Shown here piece by piece: positions 40,501 through 49,863 of a stretch of 64,000 nucleotides of DNA. Every line of letters begins with the position of its first letter. The first letter of the stretch is position 1. Source of the stretch: Nostoc sp. KVJ3 (lineage in GTDB: Bacteria > Cyanobacteriota > Cyanobacteriia > Cyanobacteriales > Nostocaceae); assembly GCF_026127265.1 (NCBI RefSeq), contig NZ_WWFG01000006.1:1-64000 (forward strand), given 5' to 3'. The position numbers and the translations under genes were made by a program. Below the pieces are notes generated by a model. That model was not told the DNA's origin. It saw only the letters and a list, made by a program, of their open reading frames with translations, and did no database searches.

Positions 40501-42426
40501 GGGGCTATATCTCTAGAGGAGTGGCATCAAAATCAACTTGATAGTTTACGTTTTACTATCAAGCTCAAGGATGGCACAGTCAAAACCATTGCTCAACAAA
40601 AAGGAGATTTTACTGTGACAGATGCTCCCGAATTAGAACCAAACATGAATGTATTTCACAAGAATCGTCGTCAACCATTTGTTGACCCTGGTTCACAAAT
40701 TATAGATATAAAAGTTATTGATTCAGACATTATTCATTTAGATGTTGCCCCTGAGCCAGCCCAGTCAACTGAAACTGCTGTAACTAGTTCTTCTTGGGCT
40801 AAAAAAGAAAATGTTACACTTTATGAGCCTAATTTTTTTAGAAAGCGCTTAGAAGCTAGTGAGAATAAACAAATAGCTTTTGCTGCTTATACTTTGTTAA
40901 AAAAATATGGTGTTGAGGCTAAAGATGAACAACAGCAGACCAGTTGCAAAATCTACCATGCTGATGCTTTTGTAATTAAGAATCATGGCGCTGATAAATA
41001 CAGTATCTATCGTCGTCATGATGATGTAGAGTTAATGACTTTTCAAGCTGATAAATGGGGACACGTAGGCAATATTAAACTTTCTTACACAGAAATAGAG
41101 TCTGAGCCAAAAATTTGGAGAGAAAAACAAATTAACATTCTGCCTATTGAAAGGCAGGAGTTTTTGTTAGTGGCTGACTACCTGAAAGCTGGTAAAGAAT
41201 TGCCCTCTGTTGATGAAGACCCTCGCAAAATAGCCTCTGTCGTTGGTTCAGTCTCTCCTAAAGGCACACACAATATTTTAGAAAGTTTCAAAGAAAACGA
41301 GGTATTAAAAATTCTCACACAAACTATTACTAGCTTCGAGAAAGACGACTTAACCTTGGGCAATTACCGGATTCTTTTTCGGCAAACCAGTGACAATACA
41401 TCTACTCTGCAATTACTCAAAACTGAACACAATGGTACAAATCGGGAAGCTGTTCGCTTTCAGTTTGAGAAAACTGACACTGGGATGACTCATCAAGCCC
41501 AAGCGATGGCTATCACTGAAGCTGATTTGGAGAAGTTAAGACTGTTGGCACAAAAACTGCATATTAATTACAAAGCATTATTTGGCAACCCGACAGATAC
41601 CCGTGACATTGATTTGCCTGTTCATCCCGAAATTACCCGTAATTTAGACGAGGAGCAATCATATCAATCTACTCAATCTACGCCTAACGTACCAGATCGC
41701 AAGACACAATCAAACCCACAAGGAGCAAGCTCTAATTCTCCAAAACAAGACAACGCTGTGCTACCACTACATCCAGTTTTGAAACAATATTGGGAGCAGT
41801 TAGAAAAAGATGGTTCAAGTCATGAGACTGTAGCGCAAGGACATTTAGAATTTCAATCTAAAATTCAGCAAACTGGAAAATTAACTGTTGGTGAACAGCG
41901 TGAACTCTACCAGCAGATTCAAAATCTTGCCTGGAGGGAGATAAATCACAATGGGCGTACTGATATTGTGCTTCCACCATTAGCTCACATTGTTAATGAT
42001 TTGCGATCGCACGTTCTTACAGAAGCACAGCCACAGTTTTCTTCTGACCCAAAGCGTGATACACCCGTGTCTCTCCATCCTGACATCGCCTCTCATTGGC
42101 ACGATTTAGAAACGAATAAAACTTGGTCTAGTGTTGCCAATCAGTACAACAACCCTTTACGGGAAAAACTTTCAAAAACTGGCAAGCTGACTATTGGAGA
42201 GCAACGTGAACTTTACCAGAAAATTCTCCTTCAAAGTCAATTCGAGCAGCACAACAAAGGGCAAACGAACATCTCACTCCCTCCTTTGAGTGATATTATT
42301 CAGGATTTGCTCAATACTCGTAGCCAGATTATTAACAATACTTATACGCCCAAGGTTGAAGTACATTCCCAAAAAGCTCACACTCCACAACGACCTACTA
42401 CTAATTCACAGGAATTAGAATTGTAA
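40501..42426 (+). pseudogene. 3' part of the IS-split Toprim protein, with a duplicated C-terminal domain
   Basis: The frame is open from the target duplication at 40501 (GAISLEEWHQNQLDSLRF...). A GTG at 40615 could start a free 603-residue product. The middle part (KQIAFAAYTLLKKYGV...YHADAFVIKNHGADKYSIYR) is a small mixed domain. Near the C-terminus two related segments of about 85 residues follow each other. Each opens LPLHPVLKQYW or SLHPDIASHW, then TGKLTVGEQRELYQ or TGKLTIGEQRELYQ, then LPPLAHIV or LPPLSDII. The function of these is not recognised. Ends 5 nt before the next gene. Confidence 0.7.
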
Positions 42427-42431
42427 TACTT

Positions 42432-42644
42432 ATGCAATCTAGCTCAGTAGCCGAAACCATCACTATCATCAACCGCAACAGTGGCTTTTCTGACAACCAA
42501 TTGGCCTACAGACTGGCGCTGATGATGGAGAAACACCCACCTTCACCGTCAATAACCCCCGCACTAGACCCCACACAGCGCGAAAATATTATTGGTGAGG
42601 TGAGAAATACTTTATCTGTGTCCCGAAATGCTCAAAGTACTGAA
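42432..42644 (+). pseudogene. Hypothetical protein, 5' part cut by IS1380-family element
   Basis: Starts 5 nt after the Toprim gene, same operon. 71 residues (MQSSSVAETITIINRNSGFS... ending QSTE) before the insertion at 42645; the frame runs into the IS and stops at 42803. Joined across the element to 44507-45058 it gives a 254-residue protein. No family recognised. The SDNQLAYRLALMMEKH part looks helical. Confidence 0.7.
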
Positions 42645-44502
42645 CCTGGATTTCTCACAAGTGAGAAAAAAATGCTTGGATTAGTCAAATTTAAGATGAT
42701 TAAATTAATACATCATCAAAATACCTCCAGAACGTGGGCAACTCCAAGTAAAGACCGACCCCATTCAAGATACATACAATACATCAAAAATAATAAATAC
42801 TGATAAAACTAACTTCTAATAATAAAAATTGATATGCCAATTTATGGGTTTAAACCAAGTAAAATAACCCTAAAAACCAGCTATTAAAAATAAAAATCAG
42901 TTATTACTTATGAATTAAATTAGGTCATTATCAGCCAGGGCAAGGTAATTGAGATAAACTCTTATAAACCATTGCGAAAATCTCTTTATAAGGGCAGGCA
43001 CTACTAATTGCGATTAAAATTCGTCGTTTCCTGATAGTAATGACGGCTCCTAGCTTCAATAATTTTGTGCGTATAGTCTCAACAGTTGCATTTTTAAATT
43101 CCGTCTTTGCTAAACATTGTTCTCGTAGAGCATTCATCAAAATATAAGCAATAGACGCAAACCACAAACGTAATTGATTTCCTTCAAACGTATGGGTACT
43201 TGTTCTATCACTATGTAACCCGAGCTTTTGTTCTTTTAAACAATTTTCCATATTCCCGCGCGGGCAGTACTTTTGAGTATAAAGTCGCCCTGGCGGGATT
43301 TTATTAACAGGGAGCGAAGTGACTACAAAGCGAGTATCAACTTCTTTATGGCTATATTCAACTTTGGCGACAACACGACGATGACGGCTCCAACTATCTA
43401 GAGTTTGGTAGTCAAGAGAGCAATACCAAACTGAGTTATCAACAAATATTGCTGCGTCGTTCTTTAAATCTGGTGATGGAGGAAATAAGGTTTCAAAAAA
43501 CTCGACTATATGTTTAATTTTTCCTGAATATTCTTGGGATGCGCGATACTGAATTGATTGAGATAGCTGGAGTAGCCTATTATTTTGAGCGAGTCCCAAT
43601 ACATAATAAATTTCAGTTTGAGATTCACACCAACTCATTATATCTTCTCTCGAATAAGCACTATCCCCACGAATAATAATTTTCACCTCTTTCCATCGTG
43701 AGCGGATTATTTTTATTACTCTTTGTAATTCTCCTAATCCTCCTTCCGCAGGGTCAACATTAGACGCACGAAGCTTTGCCGCAAGTAAATGTTTCCCGCA
43801 GAAAATATAAAGTGGCGCATAACAATACCCTCGATAATAAGGATTAAAAAATATTTTTTCTTGATTACCATGTACGGGGTCATCGGTAACATCTAAATCT
43901 AAAGTTATCTGTCGTGGCGGCTTTCGATAAGATTCTAAAAATAGCTCAACTAGGAGTGTTTCTATGGCTGATGCATCATGTTCAATACGGTGATATCGAC
44001 TATCTGCTCTTGAAGAGATATCTTCTGGACAATGCTCGATCCGATTTAAGGTACTTTTTCCGGCCAGAGTAATTGGTTCTTGTTCTAAATTAATTGCTTT
44101 TCCTACTGCCAGTGCGAATATTCCATCATGGCGTAGAGTTTCATGGTCATTTACATCTTCATAGCCCATGATTAAGCCATATATTCTTTGTGCAATTAAG
44201 CCATTAACTGGATGCATAATTTTGTTTGGCTCTCGGTAATCTTTAAAACATGCTGCCAGCCGTGATGTTATTTCTCTTTTTCTATCTAGTTCCGCAATTA
44301 ATGTTAATCCTGCATCAGATGTTACAGGCTCACTATTGAAATTAACTACAACTGGACATGACTTTACTTGTTCAAATATAAACTGTTCTGGTATACAATC
44401 GTTTTTATTTGGGGTCATACTTCAAACTGCTGAAATTGTTGTGCAATATGCATTTTGGCAGTTTTTGACCCCTGTTTCTTCAAGCTTTGTGAGAAATCCG
44501 GG
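42645..44502 (-). mobile_element. IS1380-family insertion sequence, 1858 bp
   Basis: Terminal inverted repeats begin CCTGGATTTCTCACAA (left) and, inverted, CCCGGATTTCTCACAA (right). A 4-bp target duplication TGAA is at 42641-42644 and 44503-44506. IS1380 elements typically end in CC..GG and make 4-bp duplications. One transposase gene on the minus strand. Confidence 0.9.
42931..44418 (-). CDS. IS1380-family transposase
   Basis: 495 residues, full-length for the family. DDE residues are seen in LDLDVTDDPVHGNQEK (first Asp), IIIRGDSAYSREDIMSWCE (second Asp) and RGNMENCLKEQKLGL (Glu). The N-terminus FNSEPVTSDAGLTLIAELDRK is also typical of the family. Appears intact, with no frameshift. Confidence 0.93.
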   Translation of the reverse strand: MTPNKNDCIPEQFIFEQVKSCPVVVNFNSEPVTSDAGLTLIAELDRKREITSRLAACFKDYREPNKIMHPVNGLIAQRIYGLIMGYEDVNDHETLRHDGIFALAVGKAINLEQEPITLAGKSTLNRIEHCPEDISSRADSRYHRIEHDASAIETLLVELFLESYRKPPRQITLDLDVTDDPVHGNQEKIFFNPYYRGYCYAPLYIFCGKHLLAAKLRASNVDPAEGGLGELQRVIKIIRSRWKEVKIIIRGDSAYSREDIMSWCESQTEIYYVLGLAQNNRLLQLSQSIQYRASQEYSGKIKHIVEFFETLFPPSPDLKNDAAIFVDNSVWYCSLDYQTLDSWSRHRRVVAKVEYSHKEVDTRFVVTSLPVNKIPPGRLYTQKYCPRGNMENCLKEQKLGLHSDRTSTHTFEGNQLRLWFASIAYILMNALREQCLAKTEFKNATVETIRTKLLKLGAVITIRKRRILIAISSACPYKEIFAMVYKSLSQLPCPG

Positions 44503-44506
44503 TGAA

Positions 44507-45058
44507 GATTACAGGCAATCCCTTAAGGAAAAATACTACCAAGAGTACGCCCAAAAATTTGGTTTAAATAAATCTGAGGAAACACCTGATACAGATAACT
44601 CAATAAGAGTTGAAGGTTTGATCAATGAAAAGAAAAAGACATTCTTACAGCAGATATTAGAAACTAAAGGGCGCAAACTGCCTTTTGTTGACAGTCAACA
44701 GTCAAAATCGGTTGAAACTGAAAATAATCAGGTTATTAAAAAGTCTCTTATTCCTGCACTAATGAATATTATCGTTACAAAGGGACAAGATACTATTGGC
44801 GGTCGAGTCTATGAAGGTATGGCTTATCAATTAAATTTGTTGATGAGAGAAGGTATGCAGCGTCTGACTGTTTGGCGCAAAAGTGATAATCAAAGTGCTT
44901 TTAGTGCTTATAAAGTAGGAGAAGAGGAAGAATACAAAGTAATACACAATCACCTTTCACCACAAGAAATACAAAAGCTGATCAACTTTGATATAAGAGT
45001 GCAACAGCAACAGCCACCGCAAAAGGAGCAATCTCCCGACGGCCCAGAGTTAGACTAA
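44507..45058 (+). pseudogene. 3' part of the IS1380-split hypothetical gene
   Basis: Reads DYRQSLKEKYYQEYAQKFG... to ...SPDGPELD, 183 residues, in frame with the 5' part once one TGAA copy and the IS are removed. The frame is open upstream to 44336 through IS sequence, so a fused product may be made. It holds a compact domain (IIVTKGQDTIGGRVYEGMAYQLNLLMREGMQRLTVWRK) and a polar Gln-rich tail. No family recognised. The gene ends the plus-strand operon and meets the minus-strand gene at 45055 tail to tail. Confidence 0.65.
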
Positions 45059-45297
45059 CTAAAATACCCGACAAACAACCCAAGAATATAGGCACTTACT
45101 AAGACATATCGCTTAGTCACCCGCTCGAATTGTGACCAGGGTGAGATGATGACAGCTAATACTATGTAAAACAATGCTTGTAAAAAATCGTTGTGCCCCA
45201 ATTTAATGATTGCCGCTATCATCAAAGCCACAAAAATTAGAAATTCCACTCCTGTTTCGATTCTGTCCCAAAGTTTTACATCATATAGGTAACGCAT
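45055..45297 (-). CDS. Small membrane protein, hypothetical
   Basis: 80 residues from the ATG at 45297; a longer frame to 45354 overlaps the kinase gene. Three hydrophobic segments: FLIFVALMIAAIIKL, FLQALFYIVLAVIISPW and YVLVSAYILGLFVGYF. It overlaps the histidine kinase stop by 17 nt and is probably translated with it, perhaps as a membrane partner for a kinase that has no membrane helix of its own. Confidence 0.6.
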   Translation of the reverse strand: MRYLYDVKLWDRIETGVEFLIFVALMIAAIIKLGHNDFLQALFYIVLAVIISPWSQFERVTKRYVLVSAYILGLFVGYFS

Positions 45298-46036
45298 CTT
45301 GTAACCTCTGCGACTTGGGCAACATCCTACCATCAACCCCATAGATCCCGTCATCTTTGTAAGGAAATATAATGGTGAATTTAGTTCCTTGTCTAACTAC
45401 CGAGTTTACGCTTATCCTCAAACCATGAGCATGAGCCACACATAAGGCGATGTACAGTCCGAGTCCCATCCCTGATTGATGTAATAAATTGCTATTTGGC
45501 GTTCGCCATAATGGGATAAATATATTAGAAATTTGTTCGGCAGCAATCCCACAGCCAGTATCTTCAATCTCGATGGCTAAATCATCTTCTTGATTGAGCA
45601 GCCTTAAAAAAATATCTCCCTGTATAGTGTACTTAATAGCATTTGTCACAAGATTACACAGCATTCTGTCAATACTTATGCTGTCACCCCGTACTTGCGT
45701 TCCATGCTTGTAGGATGATTGAATTTCATAGTGAAGATTCAAGGAATGATACTGCGCTATTGGCTTGAATCGAGAAAAAGTTGTTTGTAAAAAACTTAAC
45801 ATATCAAACTGCTCCTCTGTCACTGGATTTAGTTCAAAAAAAGCAGTTCTTTTAGATTGAATCAAACTCATCCCTCGCTCATTCGTTTGTTGTAAAGCGA
45901 TCAGCAACGGCTTTATCTCTTCTAAGGACTGTCCATAAGCACCATCAATTATCTGATTCAAAACTAACGATGCTCCTTGATAGTTATTTGAAACATCGTG
46001 TAACAAACCTAATATGCTTAAAACTTCCTGTTGCAT
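45281..46036 (-). CDS. Soluble sensor histidine kinase
   Basis: 251 residues. A short dimerisation part with LGLLHDVSNNYQG (candidate phospho-acceptor His13, degenerate H-box), then an HATPase domain: N-box NLVTNAIKYT, G1 IEDTGCGI, G2 GMGLGLYIALCVAHAHG. It lacks any sensory domain or membrane helix, so input must come from a partner. It is divergent from a response-regulator gene at 46294 with 257 bp between. A two-component pair on the plasmid is inferred from adjacency. Confidence 0.8.
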   Translation of the reverse strand: MQQEVLSILGLLHDVSNNYQGASLVLNQIIDGAYGQSLEEIKPLLIALQQTNERGMSLIQSKRTAFFELNPVTEEQFDMLSFLQTTFSRFKPIAQYHSLNLHYEIQSSYKHGTQVRGDSISIDRMLCNLVTNAIKYTIQGDIFLRLLNQEDDLAIEIEDTGCGIAAEQISNIFIPLWRTPNSNLLHQSGMGLGLYIALCVAHAHGLRISVNSVVRQGTKFTIIFPYKDDGIYGVDGRMLPKSQRLQDALPI

Positions 46037-46293
46037 AACTATGTTTCCAACGACAGATGGTGATTTGGGCTACTTTTATGAATAAGTGCTAATTATGTCT
46101 ACAAGATTTGAGAATACTTTTATTTTAGTTCTAAAAAAAAATTATCCAATCCAACTTTAGTACTAAAGTTTATTTCATTTATCTGGAAAGATTTTTTCTT
46201 ACTTATATTTTATATTACAGACACAAAAAGTAAAAGACTTAACACCAATAACTATGTTATAAATATTGAGTCATCTTATAATCGAAGTGATCT
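46037..46293. promoter_or_regulatory. Divergent intergenic region of the two-component pair
   Basis: 257 bp AT-rich gap from which kinase (minus) and regulator (plus) are read outward. It must carry both promoters. I see no clear operator repeat. Confidence 0.4.
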
Positions 46294-46947
46294 ATGATTC
46301 GATTAGCGCTCATTGAGGATGAAGAACTTATTAGGTTGGGGATCGCTACTGCCATCAATCAACAACCAGATATGGAAATGGTCGGTGTTGCTCGTACTGG
46401 TATTGAAGGGATTAATTTAGTTAAGGAATTAAATCCCGATGTCATTTTGGTGGATATTGGTTTACCGGACATATCTGGGCTAGAAGTGATTAAAGAGGTC
46501 AAACTCAATAGCAACACTAAAGTTATTGTTCTTTCTTCCCATTCTTCTCAAAGCACTGTTCAATCAGCTTTAAATGCCGGCGCTGATTCTTACATTCTCA
46601 AAAAGAATAATGTTCCTCTAATTTTGGAAGCAATTAAAACCACATTCTACGATAACAAGTCTTTTTTTGACCCTGATATTAGCCGACATAATTTTTTCTT
46701 CCAGCAGAAAATTAAGGGTAAGACTTACCAAGATCATCTTAGTGCCACTGAAATGCAAATTATCTCTTTGATGGCAGATGGTTCTTCTAATAAGCTGATT
46801 GCCGAGCGGTTATTTATTACTGAAAGTACCGTTAAAGGCCATATTAACAAGATTTTTGCAAAGTTAGATGTCAAGGATCGCGTCAATGCTCTGATTGAAG
46901 CTAGTAAACTTGGGTACATCGAACAAGATTACCTGAAAGTAGGTTAG
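46294..46947 (+). CDS. NarL/FixJ-family response regulator
   Basis: 217 residues. The receiver domain has acidic pair Glu8/Asp9 (LIEDEELI), phospho-acceptor Asp54 (VILVDIGLP), Ser/Thr switch and conserved Lys near 105 (SYILKKN). The LuxR-type helix-turn-helix at about 150-212 has EMQIISLMADGSSNKLIAERLFITESTVKGHINKIFAKL. A DNA-binding transcription regulator, probably phosphorylated by the adjacent kinase. Its targets on the plasmid are unknown. Confidence 0.9.
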   Translation: MIRLALIEDEELIRLGIATAINQQPDMEMVGVARTGIEGINLVKELNPDVILVDIGLPDISGLEVIKEVKLNSNTKVIVLSSHSSQSTVQSALNAGADSYILKKNNVPLILEAIKTTFYDNKSFFDPDISRHNFFFQQKIKGKTYQDHLSATEMQIISLMADGSSNKLIAERLFITESTVKGHINKIFAKLDVKDRVNALIEASKLGYIEQDYLKVG

Positions 46948-47541
46948 CTACTTACTTACTTGAATTAAACAATAGCCTTGGGTTTTACTCTGCTGTGTTT
47001 GACAAGCTTCAATTGCTGCTTGATTCTTCAAGATTATTTGATACATTTGCTTACCCTCTTGGGATTTTGCCCATTGGAGAATCTTTATCTCGTTACGTGA
47101 GACTACTACTGACTGATTCGTTCCGATATTTTGCACCAGATTCCATGTGGTCAGCGAACCCAGCAAGGTACTGCCAGCCGCGACTAATCCACACACAAGA
47201 GATACTGTCCCCAATCCCCAGCCTGCCTGCACTTTCATGCCTGTGCCGGTGGGCTTGATTTTTTTGATCTCATCACGTACAGCATTTGACACAACTGTAT
47301 AATGCATTGACTCGGCTTGTTTGCTTGTCTTATCCAGTTTTTGGTCTATCAGTGCTGCCCACGCTTCTATCATTGCCTCCATTCTTGCCTGGAGGTCTAT
47401 GATCGTTTCTTCATATCTTCCCAGCGTCGCCATCATCCTAAAAACTGGATCGTCTGGTGTAATTCCTAGTTGATATGCCCCTTCAACTATGCGTTTTTGT
47501 TCTGATGGGGAATAACCTTGTAGTGTGTTTTGTAGTGTCAT
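46948..47541 (-). CDS. Plasmid membrane-anchored protein (DUF6753-like)
   Basis: 197 residues from the ATG at 47541; a frame open to 47694 runs through repeat-like DNA and is less likely. It begins with a helical domain (LQGYSPSEQKRIVEGAYQLGITPDDPVFRMMATLGRYE), followed by a coiled coil and one membrane helix (WGLGTVSLVCGLVAAGSTLLGSL). A small domain with two Cys (IEACQTQQSKTQGYCLI) ends the protein. It resembles DUF6753-type cyanobacterial plasmid proteins in outline. Downstream of two P-loop proteins on the same strand, it may be part of their module. Confidence 0.5.
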   Translation of the reverse strand: MTLQNTLQGYSPSEQKRIVEGAYQLGITPDDPVFRMMATLGRYEETIIDLQARMEAMIEAWAALIDQKLDKTSKQAESMHYTVVSNAVRDEIKKIKPTGTGMKVQAGWGLGTVSLVCGLVAAGSTLLGSLTTWNLVQNIGTNQSVVVSRNEIKILQWAKSQEGKQMYQIILKNQAAIEACQTQQSKTQGYCLIQVSK

Positions 47542-47726
47542 AAGGTAGGGTGTGGGGTGAATGGCACGCTTGTTAAGCAGAAACCCTTGATATAACTGGA
47601 TGAGAGGGTGTAGGGTGTGGGGTTGCAGGTATTGGGGAATCAAGAAAATGTTCAACTCCTTGACGCAATTAAAATTTAATTGTCTTAAACACACTCAGCC
47701 AACACCCAACACCCTAATTTTGGTCA

Positions 47727-48425
47727 TCAATCAAGCCCTAGATATTTAATAGCCAAATTGTTATTAATTACTGAATGACGAAACTTTTTAATCCACTGAA
47801 AAATGAAGCTTCTCCAAAATAAAATTATTGAGAGATCCTGGCAAACTTGTGAATATGGTTTATCAGCCTTTTCCATCGCTTGATAATGATTTCGATGTAG
47901 AGCCATTAATTCTACTTCTGTCCCTCCTATTATTAACAGCTTTTTCCGTATCTTCTCCTCATATTCTCTAAACTCTGGTGCAAAATGGTAATTTTTCACT
48001 ACCACGTAGTTAGCATTATTAGTCGCGTTCTGGATGATTGCATTTAAGTAATATATACAATCTTCCCTGTGAGAAATAGGTTGAAGAAATGTTAAATTCC
48101 AACCAAATTTTACTACAACCTCAAATAAGCTAGCACTCTCGATATATTGAATTACTTTTTCAATATCTTGTCCGGGCATATCAACAATCATCACATCTAA
48201 GTCAGGATGATTTAAGTCATCTGTTATTGCATCAGCATCGTCATTTGATAAATCAAACTTCTTAATGGTTGCTATATGTTCATAAGCCTGAAATACAGGG
48301 AATGATTCTTGGTTAAAAACCTTTATCCGTTTTCCTTGTTGGGCGAACATTTCTAGCAATAGCTTGATAACTGTAGACTTACCCACCCGCGCATCTCCTA
48401 CAGTTATAATCATTCTCTTTGACAT
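47727..48425 (-). CDS. TraL/ParA-like P-loop NTPase
   Basis: 232 residues. N-terminal P-loop GDARVGKSTVIKLLLEMF and a switch region DLDVMIVDMPGQD place it in the MinD/ParA-like SIMIBI group, close to TraL-type conjugation ATPases. It ends with a conspicuously basic/aromatic tail (FWRSFIFQWIKKFRHS). Eight nt separate it from the upstream ParA-like gene, so the two are probably made together. The role may be positioning of plasmid or transfer machinery. Confidence 0.62.
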   Translation of the reverse strand: MSKRMIITVGDARVGKSTVIKLLLEMFAQQGKRIKVFNQESFPVFQAYEHIATIKKFDLSNDDADAITDDLNHPDLDVMIVDMPGQDIEKVIQYIESASLFEVVVKFGWNLTFLQPISHREDCIYYLNAIIQNATNNANYVVVKNYHFAPEFREYEEKIRKKLLIIGGTEVELMALHRNHYQAMEKADKPYSQVCQDLSIILFWRSFIFQWIKKFRHSVINNNLAIKYLGLD

Positions 48426-48433
48426 CTTTATTC

Positions 48434-49405
48434 CTATTCAGATAAAATCTTCTCTATGCCAAATAAATCTTTTTTTGGCTTTATTTGCCCTTTAAAATTG
48501 TTCAGCCAGCTTAAGACTCTACCAAATACAGACGGATATTCATCTTGTTCAAGTCCTTGTCTAAATGTCAAATTTTTAACATCTAAATAATCGTAGGATT
48601 TTTTCGCTAGTTTTGGCATATTTATACTTGTGAAATCATGCCCTGTTGCTTTTACTTGCTGTTCAATTGCTTTTATTTCTTTTGAATTATCATAAAAAGC
48701 AAATTGTTCCGCCTCTCCGTAAAACGAATTTTTTACTATTACATAATCCACCCGATCGCCGCAGAAACTATATAGTTCTAGTAGTTGAGTTATACAATCA
48801 ATTATTGTGCTAATAACTACTACTATCGTCACCCGCATTTTACATTTATTATTTACTACATCTAAAAACCCCATCTCGGTTATTAAAATTTTTAAAGTTG
48901 GCAGAAATTGTGATGGCGTTTCTAGTAGTATCAAAGATTTTTCCTCTTGATTTTTCCCAGATTCTTTTGATTTTGGATAGACTAATTCTTTTAAATTATC
49001 TACAAATTCGTCTAATTTATCTGAGTTAGATATATCTAAACGATGAATGTTTGCAGCTTTTTCATAAAATCTGATCAAGTGTGGATTAGAATTATCCGCG
49101 TCTAATCCGACAAATTTTACTGCGTTATCTATGTAAGTTTGCGCTAAACCTCTGGCAAACGTTGACTTACCAACACCTCCTTTATCTCCTGTCACCATTA
49201 CTAATCTTCTTAGTTGTTGGGGATTATTTTTATTGTTGTTATCTCCATTATTGTCTGTGGTTGCTGAACCTTTAGGCTTTGTATCAATAGGGACTGTTTC
49301 TGTCGTATCGTTAGACAATGGCTTAGTTGGCTCTGTGTTACTAGTGATTATTTCTGGCAAAGTGCTACTCATATTTGGGTCGTTTTCTTCAACTTTAAAT
49401 GTCAT
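48434..49405 (-). CDS. ParA-like P-loop ATPase with disordered N-terminus
   Basis: 323 residues from the ATG at 49405, which has AAAGGAA directly before it; a longer frame reaches 49495 by overlapping the next gene. About 60 residues of Thr/Asn-rich disorder precede MVTGDKGGVGKSTFARGL, a deviant Walker A with the signature lysine. LDADNSNPHL and SLILLETPSQFL follow. The second half (YVIVKNSFYGEAEQFAFYD) resembles the downstream TraL-like protein. No DNA-binding partner of ParB type is evident beside it. Confidence 0.68.
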   Translation of the reverse strand: MTFKVEENDPNMSSTLPEIITSNTEPTKPLSNDTTETVPIDTKPKGSATTDNNGDNNNKNNPQQLRRLVMVTGDKGGVGKSTFARGLAQTYIDNAVKFVGLDADNSNPHLIRFYEKAANIHRLDISNSDKLDEFVDNLKELVYPKSKESGKNQEEKSLILLETPSQFLPTLKILITEMGFLDVVNNKCKMRVTIVVVISTIIDCITQLLELYSFCGDRVDYVIVKNSFYGEAEQFAFYDNSKEIKAIEQQVKATGHDFTSINMPKLAKKSYDYLDVKNLTFRQGLEQDEYPSVFGRVLSWLNNFKGQIKPKKDLFGIEKILSE

Positions 49406-49439
49406 TTCCTTTGGTTCCTTTTGATATTGACTAATTGTT

Positions 49440-49766
49440 TTACAAGTACTGCCTTTTAAATATCGGTCGGATTTTAATTCGTACCCAATGCACAAATTTA
49501 TTAATCAAGTCCGCTTTGACAATCGTCTTCAACTTATTGATGGCTGTAAAATTTAAAGTTTTTATTTTTACTACATCTTCTTGAATAACTACATAACGTT
49601 CTTGACTGTGAATATTCATCAGTACTACCTTTTCATTATTTAGTTCTGCTGCAACGACGTTGAACACATCTTCGGCAAATATCTCTAGCCCTAATGGGGT
49701 AGAGATTACTCGCACCGTGCTACCCAAAGGATGATCAAATTCCCAATATGTCCATACTCTTCCCAT
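49440..49766 (-). CDS. Small hypothetical protein
   Basis: 108 residues. The stretch GSTVRVISTPLGLEIFAEDVFNVV is faintly like the opening of Bro-N domains (phage anti-repressor type), but the rest (VVLMNIHSQERYVVIQEDVVKI) only shows beta structure and a basic tail (VHWVRIKIRPIFKRQ). No firm family. It lies just upstream of the ParA-like gene on the same strand, and the tail of this gene overlaps the longer version of that frame. Confidence 0.45.
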   Translation of the reverse strand: MGRVWTYWEFDHPLGSTVRVISTPLGLEIFAEDVFNVVAAELNNEKVVLMNIHSQERYVVIQEDVVKIKTLNFTAINKLKTIVKADLINKFVHWVRIKIRPIFKRQYL

Positions 49767-49863
49767 AAATAGATTGCCATATTTGATTCAACACACGAAG
49801 CTATTTAGGTACTGTTTTTTTCAGTACTATGGGTTCTTGATTTTTCAAAAATACGTTATAAAA

